A stretch of DNA of 64,000 bases from Tatumella ptyseos (GTDB lineage Bacteria; Pseudomonadota; Gammaproteobacteria; Enterobacterales; Enterobacteriaceae), in assembly GCF_030552895.1 (NCBI RefSeq), contig NZ_CP130649.1:2790001-2854000 (forward strand), given 5' to 3'. The number at the start of each line of letters is the position of its first letter. The stretch's first letter is position 1. Below the pieces are notes generated by a model. It saw only the letters and a program-made list of their open reading frames with translations, was not told where the DNA came from and ran no database searches. This document shows, in pieces, positions 18,623 through 30,154 of the stretch. The translations under genes and the position numbers were made by a program.

Positions 18623-19813
18623 ATGGTCGAAATCACTACCGTTGAAAATATTTTACACCGTAAAATTCAACAACAGAGCGCATTAAACGAACGTTTTCTG
18701 TTTACCTCTCCAGAAACTAGCCTACTCACAGATGGTTGCTTTAAACGTATCACTCAACCTCTCATTGATAGTGAGGGAAGCCAAGAAATCTTCCAACACA
18801 GGCTTAAGGAACAATTTCGTCTAGCACGCGCTGCAGGGATTAACGATCCATTAGTCGTGGGGGCTATACCCTTCGATGCTCATCAACCTACGGCACTCTT
18901 TATTCCCCAGGAGATTACCCGCACTACTCGCCGTCAATTGGCGGAAGAACTGAAGCCTTACCAACAGCAGCCTTTAGCATCAATCACGCAACAACAAGCC
19001 TATCCTGATCAGCCACACTTTATGAAGATGGTGAGCGATGCCGTTGCGGCGATGAACCGTGGTGAGCTAGATAAAGTCGTCCTTTCTCGGCTGCTAAAAT
19101 TAGCGACTGACAATAGTATTGATAGTACGACATTGATGAGTCGTATTATGGCGCAAAACCCTGATAACTATCATTTCCATGTTCCGCTTGAAAATAATGA
19201 AGTGCTACTCGGCGCTAGCCCTGAGCTCCTTCTACGTAAGCTAAAGAGTCAATTTAGCTCACGCCCCTTGGCGGGATCAGCAAAACGTCAGGCTGACAGT
19301 AATGAAGATCACCGCGTAGGACAGACTCTGCTCGCGTCGGAGAAAGACCGCCATGAGCACCAGTTAGTGGTGGATGCGATGGCGAAAGTTTTAGCCCCAG
19401 TTGCCGAACAATTACAGGTACCGCAAGTTCCAGAATTAGTCACCACTTCGCAACTGTGGCACCTCGCCACGACAGTACAAGGCGTTACGCCCAACGCTGA
19501 AGAAAATTCATTAGCGCTGGCGGGCTTATTGCACCCGACTCCTGCCTTAAGCGGTTACCCACATCAGTTAGCTTGCCGTCTTATCCAACAGTTAGAACCA
19601 TTCCCAAGAGAACTTTTTGGTGGCATGGTAGGCTGGTGCGATGACGAAGGAAATGGCGAGTGGGTAGTGACTATTCGTTGTGCCCAGTTAAGCCCACAGC
19701 AGGTGACCCTCTTTGCTGGCGCTGGTATCGTTCCCGCTTCCGATCCGCTTTCCGAGTGGCAAGAGACCGGTACCAAGCTCAGCACCATGCTAAAAGCCTT
19801 TGGTTTACATTAA
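18623..19813 (+). CDS. entC: Isochorismate synthase EntC
   Basis: Converts chorismate to isochorismate, the first step of 2,3-dihydroxybenzoate synthesis. The 396-residue protein matches E. coli EntC. It has the chorismate-binding core segments LDKVVLSRLL, VLLGASPELLLR, PLAGSAKR, ASEKDRHEHQLV, LLHPTPALSGYP and ELFGGMVGW...EWVVTIRCA. It is the first gene of entCEBAH, directly downstream of the Fur box. The ribosome site is weak. Confidence 0.96.
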   Translation: MVEITTVENILHRKIQQQSALNERFLFTSPETSLLTDGCFKRITQPLIDSEGSQEIFQHRLKEQFRLARAAGINDPLVVGAIPFDAHQPTALFIPQEITRTTRRQLAEELKPYQQQPLASITQQQAYPDQPHFMKMVSDAVAAMNRGELDKVVLSRLLKLATDNSIDSTTLMSRIMAQNPDNYHFHVPLENNEVLLGASPELLLRKLKSQFSSRPLAGSAKRQADSNEDHRVGQTLLASEKDRHEHQLVVDAMAKVLAPVAEQLQVPQVPELVTTSQLWHLATTVQGVTPNAEENSLALAGLLHPTPALSGYPHQLACRLIQQLEPFPRELFGGMVGWCDDEGNGEWVVTIRCAQLSPQQVTLFAGAGIVPASDPLSEWQETGTKLSTMLKAFGLH

Positions 19814-19829
19814 TTTTAGGTAATGACTC

Positions 19830-21449
19830 ATGAGTATTTCTTTTACGCCTTGGCCCGCAGAGCTGGCAGCACGCTATCGTGAAAAAGGCTATTGGCTTGA
19901 CATGCCGCTGACTGATATCAGCGATCGCCACCGTAACAGTGACCGTCCAGCAATTATCGATCCGCATCAAACCCTCAGCTATCGTCAGCTGACACAATAC
20001 AGTGACCAGCTCGCGGCACAGTTACAACATCGCGGTATTCGTACTGGTGATACGGCCCTAGTTCAACTAGGAAATTGCTGTGAATTCTATATTGTCTTTT
20101 TTGCCCTGTTAAAGTTGGGTGTCGCTCCCGTCAATGCACTTTTCAGCCACCAGCGCAGTGAATTAAGCGCTTATGCAAAACAGATCAAGCCACGCTTATT
20201 AATCGCCGATAGGCAACATTCAGTATTTACCGACAACCGCTTCGTTGATGAGCTCAGTGCGGAGCATCCAGAGCTACAACATCAAATTTGGTACAACGCT
20301 TTTGACGCGGAAAGTAACTTAGTATCGCTCTACTCGCAGGAAACGGAATCTTTCACGTCGACACCGACTGCCGCGGATGAGGTTGCCTTTTTCCAATTGT
20401 CAGGGGGAAGTACAGGAACGCCAAAACTGATCCCTCGTACTCATAACGATTATTATTACAGCATTATAGGTAGCGTCGATATTTGCCAATTTACTGAGCA
20501 AACGCGTTATTTATGTGCGCTCCCTATCGCCCATAATTACCCCATGAGCTCACCGGGTATTCTTGGCGTACTATATAGTGGCGGGCTTAGCGTGTTGGCA
20601 CCCGATCCAAGTCCTACTACCTGCTTTAGTTTAATCGCCGAGCACCTTATCAATGTCACGGCATTAGTACCGCCTGCAGTGAGTCTCTGGTTACAATCAA
20701 TACAAGAGTGGAACTGCGCGCATCAGCTCGCTTCACTGCGCTTACTGCAAGTTGGCGGCGCCAAGCTGAGCGAGAGTTTAGCCGCACGAATTCCTACTGA
20801 AATCGGCTGCCAATTACAGCAAGTCTTTGGGATGGCTGAAGGATTAGTAAACTATACGCGCCTTGATGACACCCTACAGACTATCCTTACCACTCAAGGC
20901 TGTCCTATCTCACCCGACGATGAAGTCTGGGTGGCAGATGAAACAGGCCAACCTCTTCCGGTGAATACCACCGGCCGCTTAATGACGCGTGGCCCTTATA
21001 CCTTCCGTGGGTATTACAATAGTCCTGAACATAATGCAGCATGCTTCGATCAACAGGGTTTTTATTGCTCCGGCGATCTGATTTCGATTGATGAAAGTGG
21101 CTATATTACCGTTCAAGGCCGTGAAAAAGATCAGATCAACCGTGGTGGCGAAAAAATTGCCGCTGAAGAGATTGAGAACCTTTTACAACGCCATCCAGAC
21201 ATTATCCACGCTGCACTCGTATCGATGAGCGATGAGTTACTAGGCGAGAAAAGTTGCGCCTATGTGGTGGCAAAACAAGCGGTAAAAGCCGTGCAGTTAC
21301 GTCGTCATCTCCGTGACCAAGGAATAGCGGAATTTAAGTTGCCCGATCGATTTGTTTTCAGCGATGCACTACCGCTTACTCCGGTCGGTAAAGTAGATAA
21401 AAAGTTATTGCGTCAGCAACTCATCGAAGAAAGTAAGAAAGACGCTTAA
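19830..21449 (+). CDS. entE: 2,3-dihydroxybenzoate-AMP ligase EntE
   Basis: Stand-alone adenylation enzyme that activates 2,3-dihydroxybenzoate with ATP and loads it onto the aryl carrier domain of EntB. The 539-residue protein has the core motif [19 protein letters not shown], then [14 protein letters not shown] and the C-terminal hinge and lysine regions ([37 protein letters not shown]). It starts 16 nt after entC and is followed by entB after 36 nt. Confidence 0.96.
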   Translation: MSISFTPWPAELAARYREKGYWLDMPLTDISDRHRNSDRPAIIDPHQTLSYRQLTQYSDQLAAQLQHRGIRTGDTALVQLGNCCEFYIVFFALLKLGVAPVNALFSHQRSELSAYAKQIKPRLLIADRQHSVFTDNRFVDELSAEHPELQHQIWYNAFDAESNLVSLYSQETESFTSTPTAADEVAFFQLSGGSTGTPKLIPRTHNDYYYSIIGSVDICQFTEQTRYLCALPIAHNYPMSSPGILGVLYSGGLSVLAPDPSPTTCFSLIAEHLINVTALVPPAVSLWLQSIQEWNCAHQLASLRLLQVGGAKLSESLAARIPTEIGCQLQQVFGMAEGLVNYTRLDDTLQTILTTQGCPISPDDEVWVADETGQPLPVNTTGRLMTRGPYTFRGYYNSPEHNAACFDQQGFYCSGDLISIDESGYITVQGREKDQINRGGEKIAAEEIENLLQRHPDIIHAALVSMSDELLGEKSCAYVVAKQAVKAVQLRRHLRDQGIAEFKLPDRFVFSDALPLTPVGKVDKKLLRQQLIEESKKDA

Positions 21450-21485
21450 TCCCCCTATTTATAATGTAGTGATTTTGGAGTTGTA

Positions 21486-22334
21486 ATGAGTATCCCTAAA
21501 TTAACGGCCTATGCATTACCTACCGCCGATGAGTTACCGAATAACAAAGTAAACTGGACCTTCGAACCACAACGTGCCGCGTTATTGATTCACGATATGC
21601 AAAACTACTTCCTTAACTTTTGGGGAGAAAATAGTGAATTTGTCGAGACTGTCGTCGGTCATATTGCAGCATTACGTCAACAATGTAAGGCGTTGGGAAT
21701 TCCAGTGTTTTATACCGCTCAACCGAACGAGCAAAGTGATGAAGACCGCGCGCTACTGAACGATATGTGGGGCCCCGGATTAAACCGTCATCCTGAACAA
21801 CAAAAAGTCACTCCAGCCTTAGCACCGGATGAACAAGATATCGTACTCACTAAGTGGCGTTATAGTGCTTTTCAGCGCTCAGATTTTGAACAGCAACTTA
21901 AGGCAATGGGGCGCGACCAGTTGATCATTACTGGGGTATATGCCCATATTGGCTGCTTAACCACCGCAACCGATGCGTTTATGCGGGATATCAAACCCTT
22001 TATGGTTGCAGATGCTTTAGCCGATTTCAGTCGAGAAGAACATCTCATGGCGCTCACCTACACTGCGGGTCGCAGTGGCAAAGTGGTTATGACAGATGAT
22101 CTATTATTACTCCCTGCTTCGAAGCAAGCGTTACGCGATGCCATCTTACCGTTACTTGAAGATGATGACATTCCTGAGGATGACGAAAACCTAATTGATT
22201 ATGGATTGGACTCGGTACGGATGATGGCACTGGCCTCACGCTGGCGTCAGGCTATTCCTAGCATGGACTTTGTTACCCTGGCGAAAACCCCAACCTTCGA
22301 TGCTTGGTGGACACTACTTTCTGGGGATAAGTAA
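21486..22334 (+). CDS. entB: Isochorismatase / aryl carrier protein EntB
   Basis: Bifunctional protein of 282 residues. The N-terminal isochorismatase domain (LLIHDMQNYFLNFW, GVYAHIGCLTTATDAFMRDI) makes 2,3-dihydro-2,3-dihydroxybenzoate. The C-terminal aryl carrier domain has the phosphopantetheine site YGLDSVRMM (Ser about 243) that carries the DHB group to EntF. A clear TTGGAG ribosome site precedes the ATG. Priming of this serine needs a phosphopantetheinyl transferase, whose usual gene entD is not in this cluster. Confidence 0.96.
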   Translation: MSIPKLTAYALPTADELPNNKVNWTFEPQRAALLIHDMQNYFLNFWGENSEFVETVVGHIAALRQQCKALGIPVFYTAQPNEQSDEDRALLNDMWGPGLNRHPEQQKVTPALAPDEQDIVLTKWRYSAFQRSDFEQQLKAMGRDQLIITGVYAHIGCLTTATDAFMRDIKPFMVADALADFSREEHLMALTYTAGRSGKVVMTDDLLLLPASKQALRDAILPLLEDDDIPEDDENLIDYGLDSVRMMALASRWRQAIPSMDFVTLAKTPTFDAWWTLLSGDK

Positions 22335-22340
22335 CTGATT

Positions 22341-23093
22341 ATGACTATGGATTTTCGCGATAAATATGTCTGGGTAACCGGCGCAGGTCAAGGGATAGGT
22401 TACGACACAGCCTGCGCCTTCCATCAAGCTGGGGCCGTGGTGATCGGCTTTGATCAACAGTTTGCTGGCGATCATTATCCTTTCCGCTGTGTTGTCATGG
22501 ATGTGGCCGATCCACAACAGGTCGCTGAAGTCTGCCAAGCGGAATTAGCGCAGCAACCCCGTCTTGATGTGTTAGTCAATGCTGCCGGTATCTTGCGTAT
22601 CGGAACAACCGACGCATTACGTTTTGAGGATTGGCAAGCATGCTTAAACGTCAATGCTGGTGGAGCATTTAACCTCTTTTCGCAGACTCTTCCGCGATTT
22701 CGTGAACAAGGTTTTGGGTCGATTGTCACCGTCGCCTCAAATTCCGCTCATGCCCCACGCCTTGGTATGTCTGCATATGGAGCATCGAAGGCGGCATTAC
22801 GTAGTCTCTGCCAAACAGTTGGCTTAGAAATGGCACCCTATGGCGTGCGTTGTAATATCGTTTCACCAGGTTCAACAGATACCGCCATGCAACGGAGCTT
22901 ATGGCACACTCCTGAGGCTGAGCAGGAAATGATTAATGGCTTCCCTGATCAGTTTAAGCTTGGTATCCCTTTGAAAAAGATCGCTAAACCGCGTGAGATC
23001 ACTAATGCGATCCTATTTCTTGCCTCAGATCTGGCGAGTCATATCGTATTACAGGATATCGTCATCGACGGCGGTGCAACGTTAGGCGCCTAG
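22341..23093 (+). CDS. entA: 2,3-dihydro-2,3-dihydroxybenzoate dehydrogenase EntA
   Basis: NAD-dependent short-chain dehydrogenase giving 2,3-dihydroxybenzoate. The 250-residue protein has the Rossmann glycines VTGAGQGIGYD, the NAA-type segment VLVNAAGIL, the catalytic Ser...Tyr...Lys (TVASNSAHA, YGASKAALR) and the C-terminal DGGATLGA. ATG 22341 or 22347 (MDFRDKYVW, closer to E. coli EntA) could be the start. It lies 6 nt after entB. Confidence 0.96.
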   Translation: MTMDFRDKYVWVTGAGQGIGYDTACAFHQAGAVVIGFDQQFAGDHYPFRCVVMDVADPQQVAEVCQAELAQQPRLDVLVNAAGILRIGTTDALRFEDWQACLNVNAGGAFNLFSQTLPRFREQGFGSIVTVASNSAHAPRLGMSAYGASKAALRSLCQTVGLEMAPYGVRCNIVSPGSTDTAMQRSLWHTPEAEQEMINGFPDQFKLGIPLKKIAKPREITNAILFLASDLASHIVLQDIVIDGGATLGA

Positions 23094-23096
23094 CGA

Positions 23097-23516
23097 ATGC
23101 AGACAATTTGGAAAAAAAATATCGATCTTAGCGCCCTCAATGCTATGGGGGAAAACAGTCTGATCGAGCACCTCGGGATAGTCTTTACTGCTATACATCC
23201 CACTCATCTCGAAGCGGAAATGCCCGTTGATAGTCGTACTTGTCAACCTTTCGGCTTACTGCATGGTGGTGCGAGTGTGGTATTAGCTGAGTCGATGGGA
23301 TCGATGGCTGGTTGGCTGACCTGCCGCGAGGAGCAAAATGTGGTTGGTATTGAGGTGAATGCTAGCCATCATCGTGCTGTCGCAAGTGGTAACGTTACAG
23401 CGGTATGCCAGCCCCTACATCTGGGTGGTCAGATACAAGTCTGGCAAATCGAGATTAAAAATCCGCGGGGCAAGCTCTGTTGTAGCGCTCGACTAACCGT
23501 AACGATATTGGGATAA
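23097..23516 (+). CDS. entH: Proofreading thioesterase EntH (YbdB)
   Basis: Hot-dog-fold thioesterase that removes mis-loaded acyl groups from the EntB carrier domain. The 139-residue protein has the 4HBT signature PFGLLHGGASVVLAESMGS with the catalytic Glu, and HHRAVASGNVTA. It starts 3 nt after the entA stop and is the last gene of the ent operon, closing the inserted block before the convergent obgE. Confidence 0.94.
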   Translation: MQTIWKKNIDLSALNAMGENSLIEHLGIVFTAIHPTHLEAEMPVDSRTCQPFGLLHGGASVVLAESMGSMAGWLTCREEQNVVGIEVNASHHRAVASGNVTAVCQPLHLGGQIQVWQIEIKNPRGKLCCSARLTVTILG

Positions 23517-23522
23517 AGAAAA

Positions 23523-23547
23523 AAGGGGCAACACTTGGTTGCCCCTT
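23523..23547. terminator. Bidirectional terminator between entH and obgE
   Basis: AAGGGGCAAC - ACTTG - GTTGCCCCTT is a 10-bp stem. The A run on its left gives a U tract for minus-strand transcripts from obgE, and TT-A-TT follows on the plus strand for entH. It lies 4 nt before the obgE stop. Confidence 0.88.
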
Positions 23548-23551
23548 ATTG

Positions 23552-24739
<1,188 letters not shown>

Positions 24740-24773
24740 TCATGCATACGCCGTCCAGAGCCAGGTCGGCGGG

Positions 24774-24807
24774 TCCGCCATGGTCATATCAGCTGACCGG
24801 CAGCGGA
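24774..24807 (-). promoter_or_regulatory. Imperfect hairpin in the obgE leader
   Basis: TCCGC...GGTCA - TATCAGC - TGACC...GCGGA can pair in two nested blocks within the roughly 95-nt leader between the candidate obgE promoter and its start codon. There is no U run, so it looks like a structured leader and not a terminator. Function is unknown. Confidence 0.4.
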
Positions 24808-24825
24808 TCTTAATGTTTGATCTCA

Positions 24826-24853
24826 ATTATAGTGAGCAGGAATAGGCGATCAA
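24826..24853 (-). promoter_or_regulatory. Candidate sigma-70 promoter for obgE
   Basis: On the minus strand a perfect -10 TATAAT (24826-24831) lies 16 bp from TTGATC (24848-24853). It sits between the rpmA terminator and obgE, so obgE can be transcribed independently of the ribosomal protein genes. Confidence 0.6.
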
Positions 24854-24901
24854 ACAAGGGATTCGTTCGTGTACTCAAGGATCTATTACAACAGAATGTA
24901 A

Positions 24902-24927
24902 AAAGCCCCGCAAAGCTGCGGGGCTTT
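24902..24927 (-). terminator. Terminator after rpmA
   Basis: AAAGCCCCGCA - AAGC - TGCGGGGCTTT is a perfect 11-bp stem about 40 nt after the rpmA stop, with U-rich sequence on the minus strand (the left arm begins AAAA). Confidence 0.88.
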
Positions 24928-24967
24928 AATTCTTCAGTCCTACAGGAAAACCTGCAGAGAGAACCGG

Positions 24968-25225
24968 TTACTCAGCAACGATGCTGACGTATTTACGGTT
25001 TTCTGGACCTTTGACTTCGAATTTGATTTGACCTGTTGCAGTAGCGAACAGAGTGTGGTCACGACCACAACCTACATTGTTACCCGCATGGAATTTAGTT
25101 CCACGTTGACGAACAATGATGCTACCTGCTAGTACAGTTTCTCCGCCAAAGCGTTTTACGCCTAGACGTTTAGCGTTTGAGTCACGACCGTTACGAGTCG
25201 AACCACCAGCTTTCTTGTGTGCCAT
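24968..25225 (-). CDS. rpmA: 50S ribosomal protein L27
   Basis: The 85-residue L27 begins [22 protein letters not shown]; its N-terminal tail reaches the peptidyl transferase centre. Full length, with the family core [13 protein letters not shown]. It follows rplU after 15 nt on the minus strand and ends at a strong terminator. Confidence 0.98.
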   Translation of the reverse strand: MAHKKAGGSTRNGRDSNAKRLGVKRFGGETVLAGSIIVRQRGTKFHAGNNVGCGRDHTLFATATGQIKFEVKGPENRKYVSIVAE

Positions 25226-25240
25226 TTGTTAAATCTCCTC

Positions 25241-25570
<330 letters not shown>

Positions 25571-25623
25571 CTAGCCTTTTAGGTTAAATAGGCGGCGCGA
25601 TAAAATATTCACATAGGGCGCGA

Positions 25624-25652
25624 ATTCTACGCAACAATCCTGCAGAAGACAA
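25624..25652 (-). promoter_or_regulatory. Sigma-70 promoter for rplU-rpmA
   Basis: On the minus strand TTGTCT (25647-25652) and TAGAAT (25624-25629) are separated by exactly 17 bp, with the -10 followed by a GC-rich discriminator as in other ribosomal protein promoters. The rest of the 330-bp rplU-ispB gap (25553-25882) shows no other clear feature. Confidence 0.7.
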
Positions 25653-25882
25653 GTGAACTTTTCAGGTATTGCAGAAAAAAAAGCCAAGTCACGCTCCAAG
25701 GTTTCGCAATATGAAATTTCTAGTACAATAAGTTTATTCTTAGTGATCGTTATTGATAAATTAACGCTCGATGGAAGTGTTAGACTTACTCTTTGGCGTG
25801 GTTCTGGACACCAGCAGAATTTCCGCGACTTTTACCCGAAATGCCGTTGAAGATGGCTCACAGAGATAAACTGACTAATTGT

Positions 25883-26854
25883 ATGAATTTAGAGCAGATA
25901 ACAGAACTTACCGCCTTGGATATGGCTGCGGTAAATAAAAATATTCTCAAGCAACTTGATTCAGATGTCGTACTCATCAGTCAGCTAGGCCATTATATCG
26001 TTAGCGGTGGCGGTAAACGAATTCGACCCATGATTGCGGTACTTGCGGCGCGCGCGCTGAACTATGAGGGAGAGAAACATATCCTCAATGCCGCTTTAAT
26101 CGAATTTATCCATACCGCAACGCTACTACACGATGATGTCGTCGATGAATCTGACATGCGTCGGGGTAAAGCCACCGCTAACGCCGCTTTTGGTAATGCA
26201 GCAAGTGTATTGGTTGGCGACTTTATTTATACACGCGCTTTTCAGATGATGACCCAATTAGGATCCTTGAAGATCCTCGAGTTAATGTCGGAAGCCGTTA
26301 ACGTGATCTCTGAAGGCGAGGTATTGCAGTTGATGAACTGCAACGATCCAGACATCACAGAAGAAAGTTACCTACGTGTTATCTACAGTAAGACGGCACG
26401 TTTATTTGAAGCTGCTGCGCAAACCTCGGCCATTCTCGCCGATGCCACGCCCGCACAAGAGCAAGCATTGAAAGATTACGGCCGTTACATTGGAACTGCT
26501 TTCCAGTTAATTGACGATTTGCTTGACTATAGCGCGGACAATGAAGCACTCGGTAAAAATGTCGGTGATGATCTAAGTGAAGGTAAGCCAACCCTGCCAT
26601 TGCTGCATGCAATGCGTAATGGCACTCCAGAACAAGCTGCAATGATCCGCCGTGCAATTGAGGAAGGTAATGGACGTCACTTACTCGAAGAGGTCCTCGC
26701 AACCATGCAGCAGTGTGGTTCCTTAGATTGGACACAACAGAGAGCCGAAGAGGAAGCGAACAAAGCAATACAGGCGTTAGCAATACTTCCAGCCACTCCT
26801 TGGCGTGAAGCACTCGAAGCTCTTGCACGAATGTCAGTACAGCGCGATCGCTAA
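25883..26854 (+). CDS. ispB: Octaprenyl diphosphate synthase IspB
   Basis: Makes the polyprenyl side chain for ubiquinone and menaquinone from IPP and FPP. The ATG at 25883 (MNLEQITELTALD) gives 323 residues as in E. coli; the frame is open 30 codons further upstream without family similarity. Both Asp-rich motifs are present: LLHDDVVDESDMRRG and QLIDDLLDYSAD. It is divergent from rplU and convergent with the FAH-family gene. Confidence 0.96.
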   Translation: MNLEQITELTALDMAAVNKNILKQLDSDVVLISQLGHYIVSGGGKRIRPMIAVLAARALNYEGEKHILNAALIEFIHTATLLHDDVVDESDMRRGKATANAAFGNAASVLVGDFIYTRAFQMMTQLGSLKILELMSEAVNVISEGEVLQLMNCNDPDITEESYLRVIYSKTARLFEAAAQTSAILADATPAQEQALKDYGRYIGTAFQLIDDLLDYSADNEALGKNVGDDLSEGKPTLPLLHAMRNGTPEQAAMIRRAIEEGNGRHLLEEVLATMQQCGSLDWTQQRAEEEANKAIQALAILPATPWREALEALARMSVQRDR

Positions 26855-26861
26855 GCCACTG

Positions 26862-26892
26862 TGAGCTACAAGCTTAATCCACTTGTAGCTCA
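26862..26892. terminator. Hairpin between ispB and the FAH-family gene
   Basis: TGAGCTACAAG - CTTAATCCA - CTTGTAGCTCA is a perfect 11-bp inverted repeat. It starts 8 nt after the ispB stop and overlaps the last codons and stop of the convergent gene (stop at 26874-26876). No U tract is seen, so the terminator role is inferred from position. Confidence 0.55.
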
Positions 26893-27482
26893 GCCATCAC
26901 CTCACCTTCCAACGTCAACCTCAGTTTATCCCCCGTGAGCAGCTTTCCCACGCCCTTAGGCGTTCCGGTAAAAATAATATCACCCGGTTGCAACGCGATA
27001 TAACGACTGATAAACGAAATAATGTGTTGAATAGTAAAGACCATTTCGCTGCTAACGCCTTGCTGAACGGTCTGTTCATTAATATCTAACGTAAAATGGA
27101 TAGGTTCTGGAAGAGAGTCTTTCTCAACAAAATCACTCACATAGCAGGATCCATTGAACCCCTTAGCCAGTAACCAAGGTAATTTTTTACTTTTTAAATC
27201 AGCTTGCAGATCACGCGCGGTAAGATCTAACCCGACGGCAATAGCATCGTAGTAGGCTTCAGCTTGATCGCATTCGATCTGAAAAGCGGGCGCGGAGATC
27301 CTCACTACGAGCTCAGTTTCGTAATGCACATCTTGGGAGAAAGTGGGTAATACAATAGTACTACCCATAATCAGTGAGCTATTCGGTTTACTGAAAACGA
27401 CGGGGTCTTCTTCTACACGATTACCTAGCTCTTGGGCATGTTCAATATAATTACGGCCTATACAGTAGATGTTATTAATCAT
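26874..27482 (-). CDS. Fumarylacetoacetate hydrolase family protein (YcgM-like)
   Basis: A 202-residue single-domain FAH-family protein, of a class covering acylpyruvate hydrolases, oxaloacetate decarboxylases and related enzymes. Family hallmarks are visible: IYCIGRNYIEHA at the N-terminus, the metal-binding ExE in HYETELVVRI, the Asp in GLDLTARDLQ, and the terminal GDIIFTGTPKGVG. The exact substrate is not predictable. The ATG at 27482 has a GGAG ribosome site; a TTG two codons upstream is also in frame. It sits between ispB and sfsB, where E. coli has no gene, so it was gained here or moved. Confidence 0.85.
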   Translation of the reverse strand: MINNIYCIGRNYIEHAQELGNRVEEDPVVFSKPNSSLIMGSTIVLPTFSQDVHYETELVVRISAPAFQIECDQAEAYYDAIAVGLDLTARDLQADLKSKKLPWLLAKGFNGSCYVSDFVEKDSLPEPIHFTLDINEQTVQQGVSSEMVFTIQHIISFISRYIALQPGDIIFTGTPKGVGKLLTGDKLRLTLEGEVMAELQVD

Positions 27483-27720
27483 TATCAACTCCAGTTGAGG
27501 TTAACCAACAAGTTACCGTTAATTTCATTCTCTCGACGTTGGAACATATCAGGAGAGTGCACTTTTTTCCTCATAAATAGTTCTTCCAGAACGAGATAAC
27601 CACCTAATTTTTGGAATTAATAGGATTATTAATGCTTTGCATTAGTTACAATAATTATGCGATGAGCCCTGCATATAAAGGAATCTAATCATATTTATAT
27701 GGAAACTTTAGGTAATTTTC

Positions 27721-27740
27721 TGCTATATATTTCTATAGCA
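27721..27740. promoter_or_regulatory. AT-rich inverted repeat upstream of sfsB
   Basis: TGCTATA - TATTTC - TATAGCA is a perfect 7-bp inverted repeat 40 nt before the sfsB start. It could be an operator, perhaps for SfsB itself, which is a DNA-binding protein. The remaining ~240 bp back to the FAH gene (27483-27720) is AT-rich with no gene seen. Confidence 0.35.
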
Positions 27741-27780
27741 TAAGAATTAAATGGATAATGTAAACCGTATGGAGAATGAC

Positions 27781-28092
27781 ATGGAAAAGTTAAAGAATGA
27801 TTGGCATAGCGCAGATATTATTGCAGCTTTACGTAAAAAAGGAACTTCATTGGCGGCGGTTTCAAGGAATGCTGGCCTAAGCTCTTCAACTCTAGCCAAT
27901 GCACTTTCACGCCCTTGGCCCAAAGGTGAGTTATTGATCGCGCAAGCGGTAAATGTCCATCCATCAGAAATCTGGCCAAGCAGATACTTTGATCCCGTAA
28001 CAGAAGAGTTAATGGACAGATCTCAATTAATTAGAACTAAAAGAAAGAAAAAGAATAACGATCCAAATATGAGTTCATCCTCCGCATCGTAA
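27781..28092 (+). CDS. sfsB: Nlp/SfsB-family transcriptional regulator
   Basis: Small DNA-binding protein of the Ner/Nlp family, related to the Mu phage repressor Ner and linked in E. coli to maltose gene expression. The 103-residue product contains the helix-turn-helix region SLAAVSRNAGLSSSTLANAL and the family segment SRPWPKGE...IWPSRYFDP. The ATG at 27781 has GGAG 6 nt upstream and aligns with E. coli SfsB; ATG at 27751 and 27769 are also in frame. It has a basic, Lys/Arg-rich C-terminus. Its place between ispB and murA is as in E. coli. Confidence 0.9.
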   Translation: MEKLKNDWHSADIIAALRKKGTSLAAVSRNAGLSSSTLANALSRPWPKGELLIAQAVNVHPSEIWPSRYFDPVTEELMDRSQLIRTKRKKKNNDPNMSSSSAS

Positions 28093-28108
28093 TAAAAGAT
28101 AAAAAAAT

Positions 28109-28137
28109 AGCCCCGATACGACACCGTATTCGGGGCT
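28109..28137. terminator. Bidirectional terminator between sfsB and murA
   Basis: AGCCCCGATACG - ACAC - CGTATTCGGGGCT forms a long stem with one bulged T. On the minus strand it is followed by a long U tract (A run at 28101-28107), so it is a strong murA terminator; on the plus strand it follows sfsB. Confidence 0.88.
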
Positions 28138-28162
28138 GATTGTTAGATAAGTGGGCGATTCA

Positions 28163-29446
<1,284 letters not shown>

Positions 29447-29499
29447 TTAACACTCAATATGCAGGATAGTGACCGCAGATAATCCGCTGTCACTATGAT

Positions 29500-29754
29500 T
29501 TAGAAGCCATTTAATTTGCGATCACGCGCCCACTCATCGGGAGTGTAGGCTTTGATGGAAACAGCGTGAATACGATTATCCGCAATAAATGGCATTAGGG
29601 GTGCATAGACAGCCTGCTGCTTCTTAACACGGCTAAGGTCAGTAAACATCTCGCCTACCGCTATCACTTGGAAGTGACTGCCGTCACCAGTGACATGAAC
29701 TTCATCTAGCGTCAGTGCTTCTTCTAGCACTGATTGGATTTCATTGGTTTCCAT
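29500..29754 (-). CDS. ibaG: BolA-family acid stress protein IbaG
   Basis: An 84-residue BolA/IbaG protein, known in E. coli to bind the monothiol glutaredoxin GrxD with an iron-sulfur cluster and to be acid-induced. Family features are the [19 protein letters not shown] strand-loop and [17 protein letters not shown] with the conserved His. It lies between mlaB and murA, as in E. coli. Confidence 0.94.
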   Translation of the reverse strand: METNEIQSVLEEALTLDEVHVTGDGSHFQVIAVGEMFTDLSRVKKQQAVYAPLMPFIADNRIHAVSIKAYTPDEWARDRKLNGF

Positions 29755-29854
29755 TGCGCTTTCCTACTCCTCAATTTAGGGCCATTATTTTAGTCCAATT
29801 TGGCCTCATCATAAACAAGGAAAGCTCTTGAATCCATCAGCCAAATTTATTTGT

Positions 29855-30154
29855 TCAGGCACTGTCCTCATAAGGCAACACGCTCTGAAGATTATATAGC
29901 ACAATCAATGAGCGCAATGCGGGCTGCACACCTTGTAACAATAATGGGCTTTCCGCTTGAGCGTACGCCGAGAAATGCACCAATAAGGCGAGTCCTGCGG
30001 AATCAACATGTGAAAGCTGTGAAAGATCGATAGTGCAAATCCCGGTCAAAATATTATGTCGTTGCTGCCATAGGTCTGCTAATGAGTTATGCACTAATTC
30101 GCCCTGTAAGGAGAGTTTACTCTCCTTACATTGCCAACGAAGCGTCTGGCTCAT
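29855..30154 (-). CDS. mlaB: STAS-domain Mla transport protein MlaB
   Basis: Cytoplasmic STAS-domain subunit that stabilises the MlaFEDB ABC transporter for phospholipid trafficking. The protein is 99 residues, with [19 protein letters not shown] as the STAS core; Ser occupies the loop position where E. coli has Thr. Its start overlaps the mlaC stop by 4 nt. Sequence identity to E. coli is lower than for its neighbours, but operon position fixes the call. Confidence 0.9.
   Translation of the reverse strand: MSQTLRWQCKESKLSLQGELVHNSLADLWQQRHNILTGICTIDLSQLSHVDSAGLALLVHFSAYAQAESPLLLQGVQPALRSLIVLYNLQSVLPYEDSA

Noticed and set aside
6907-23550. Enterobactin block as a mobile genomic island with integrase or att sites
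   Set aside because: No integrase, transposase, tRNA or flanking direct repeat was seen at either edge; the edges are ordinary terminators.
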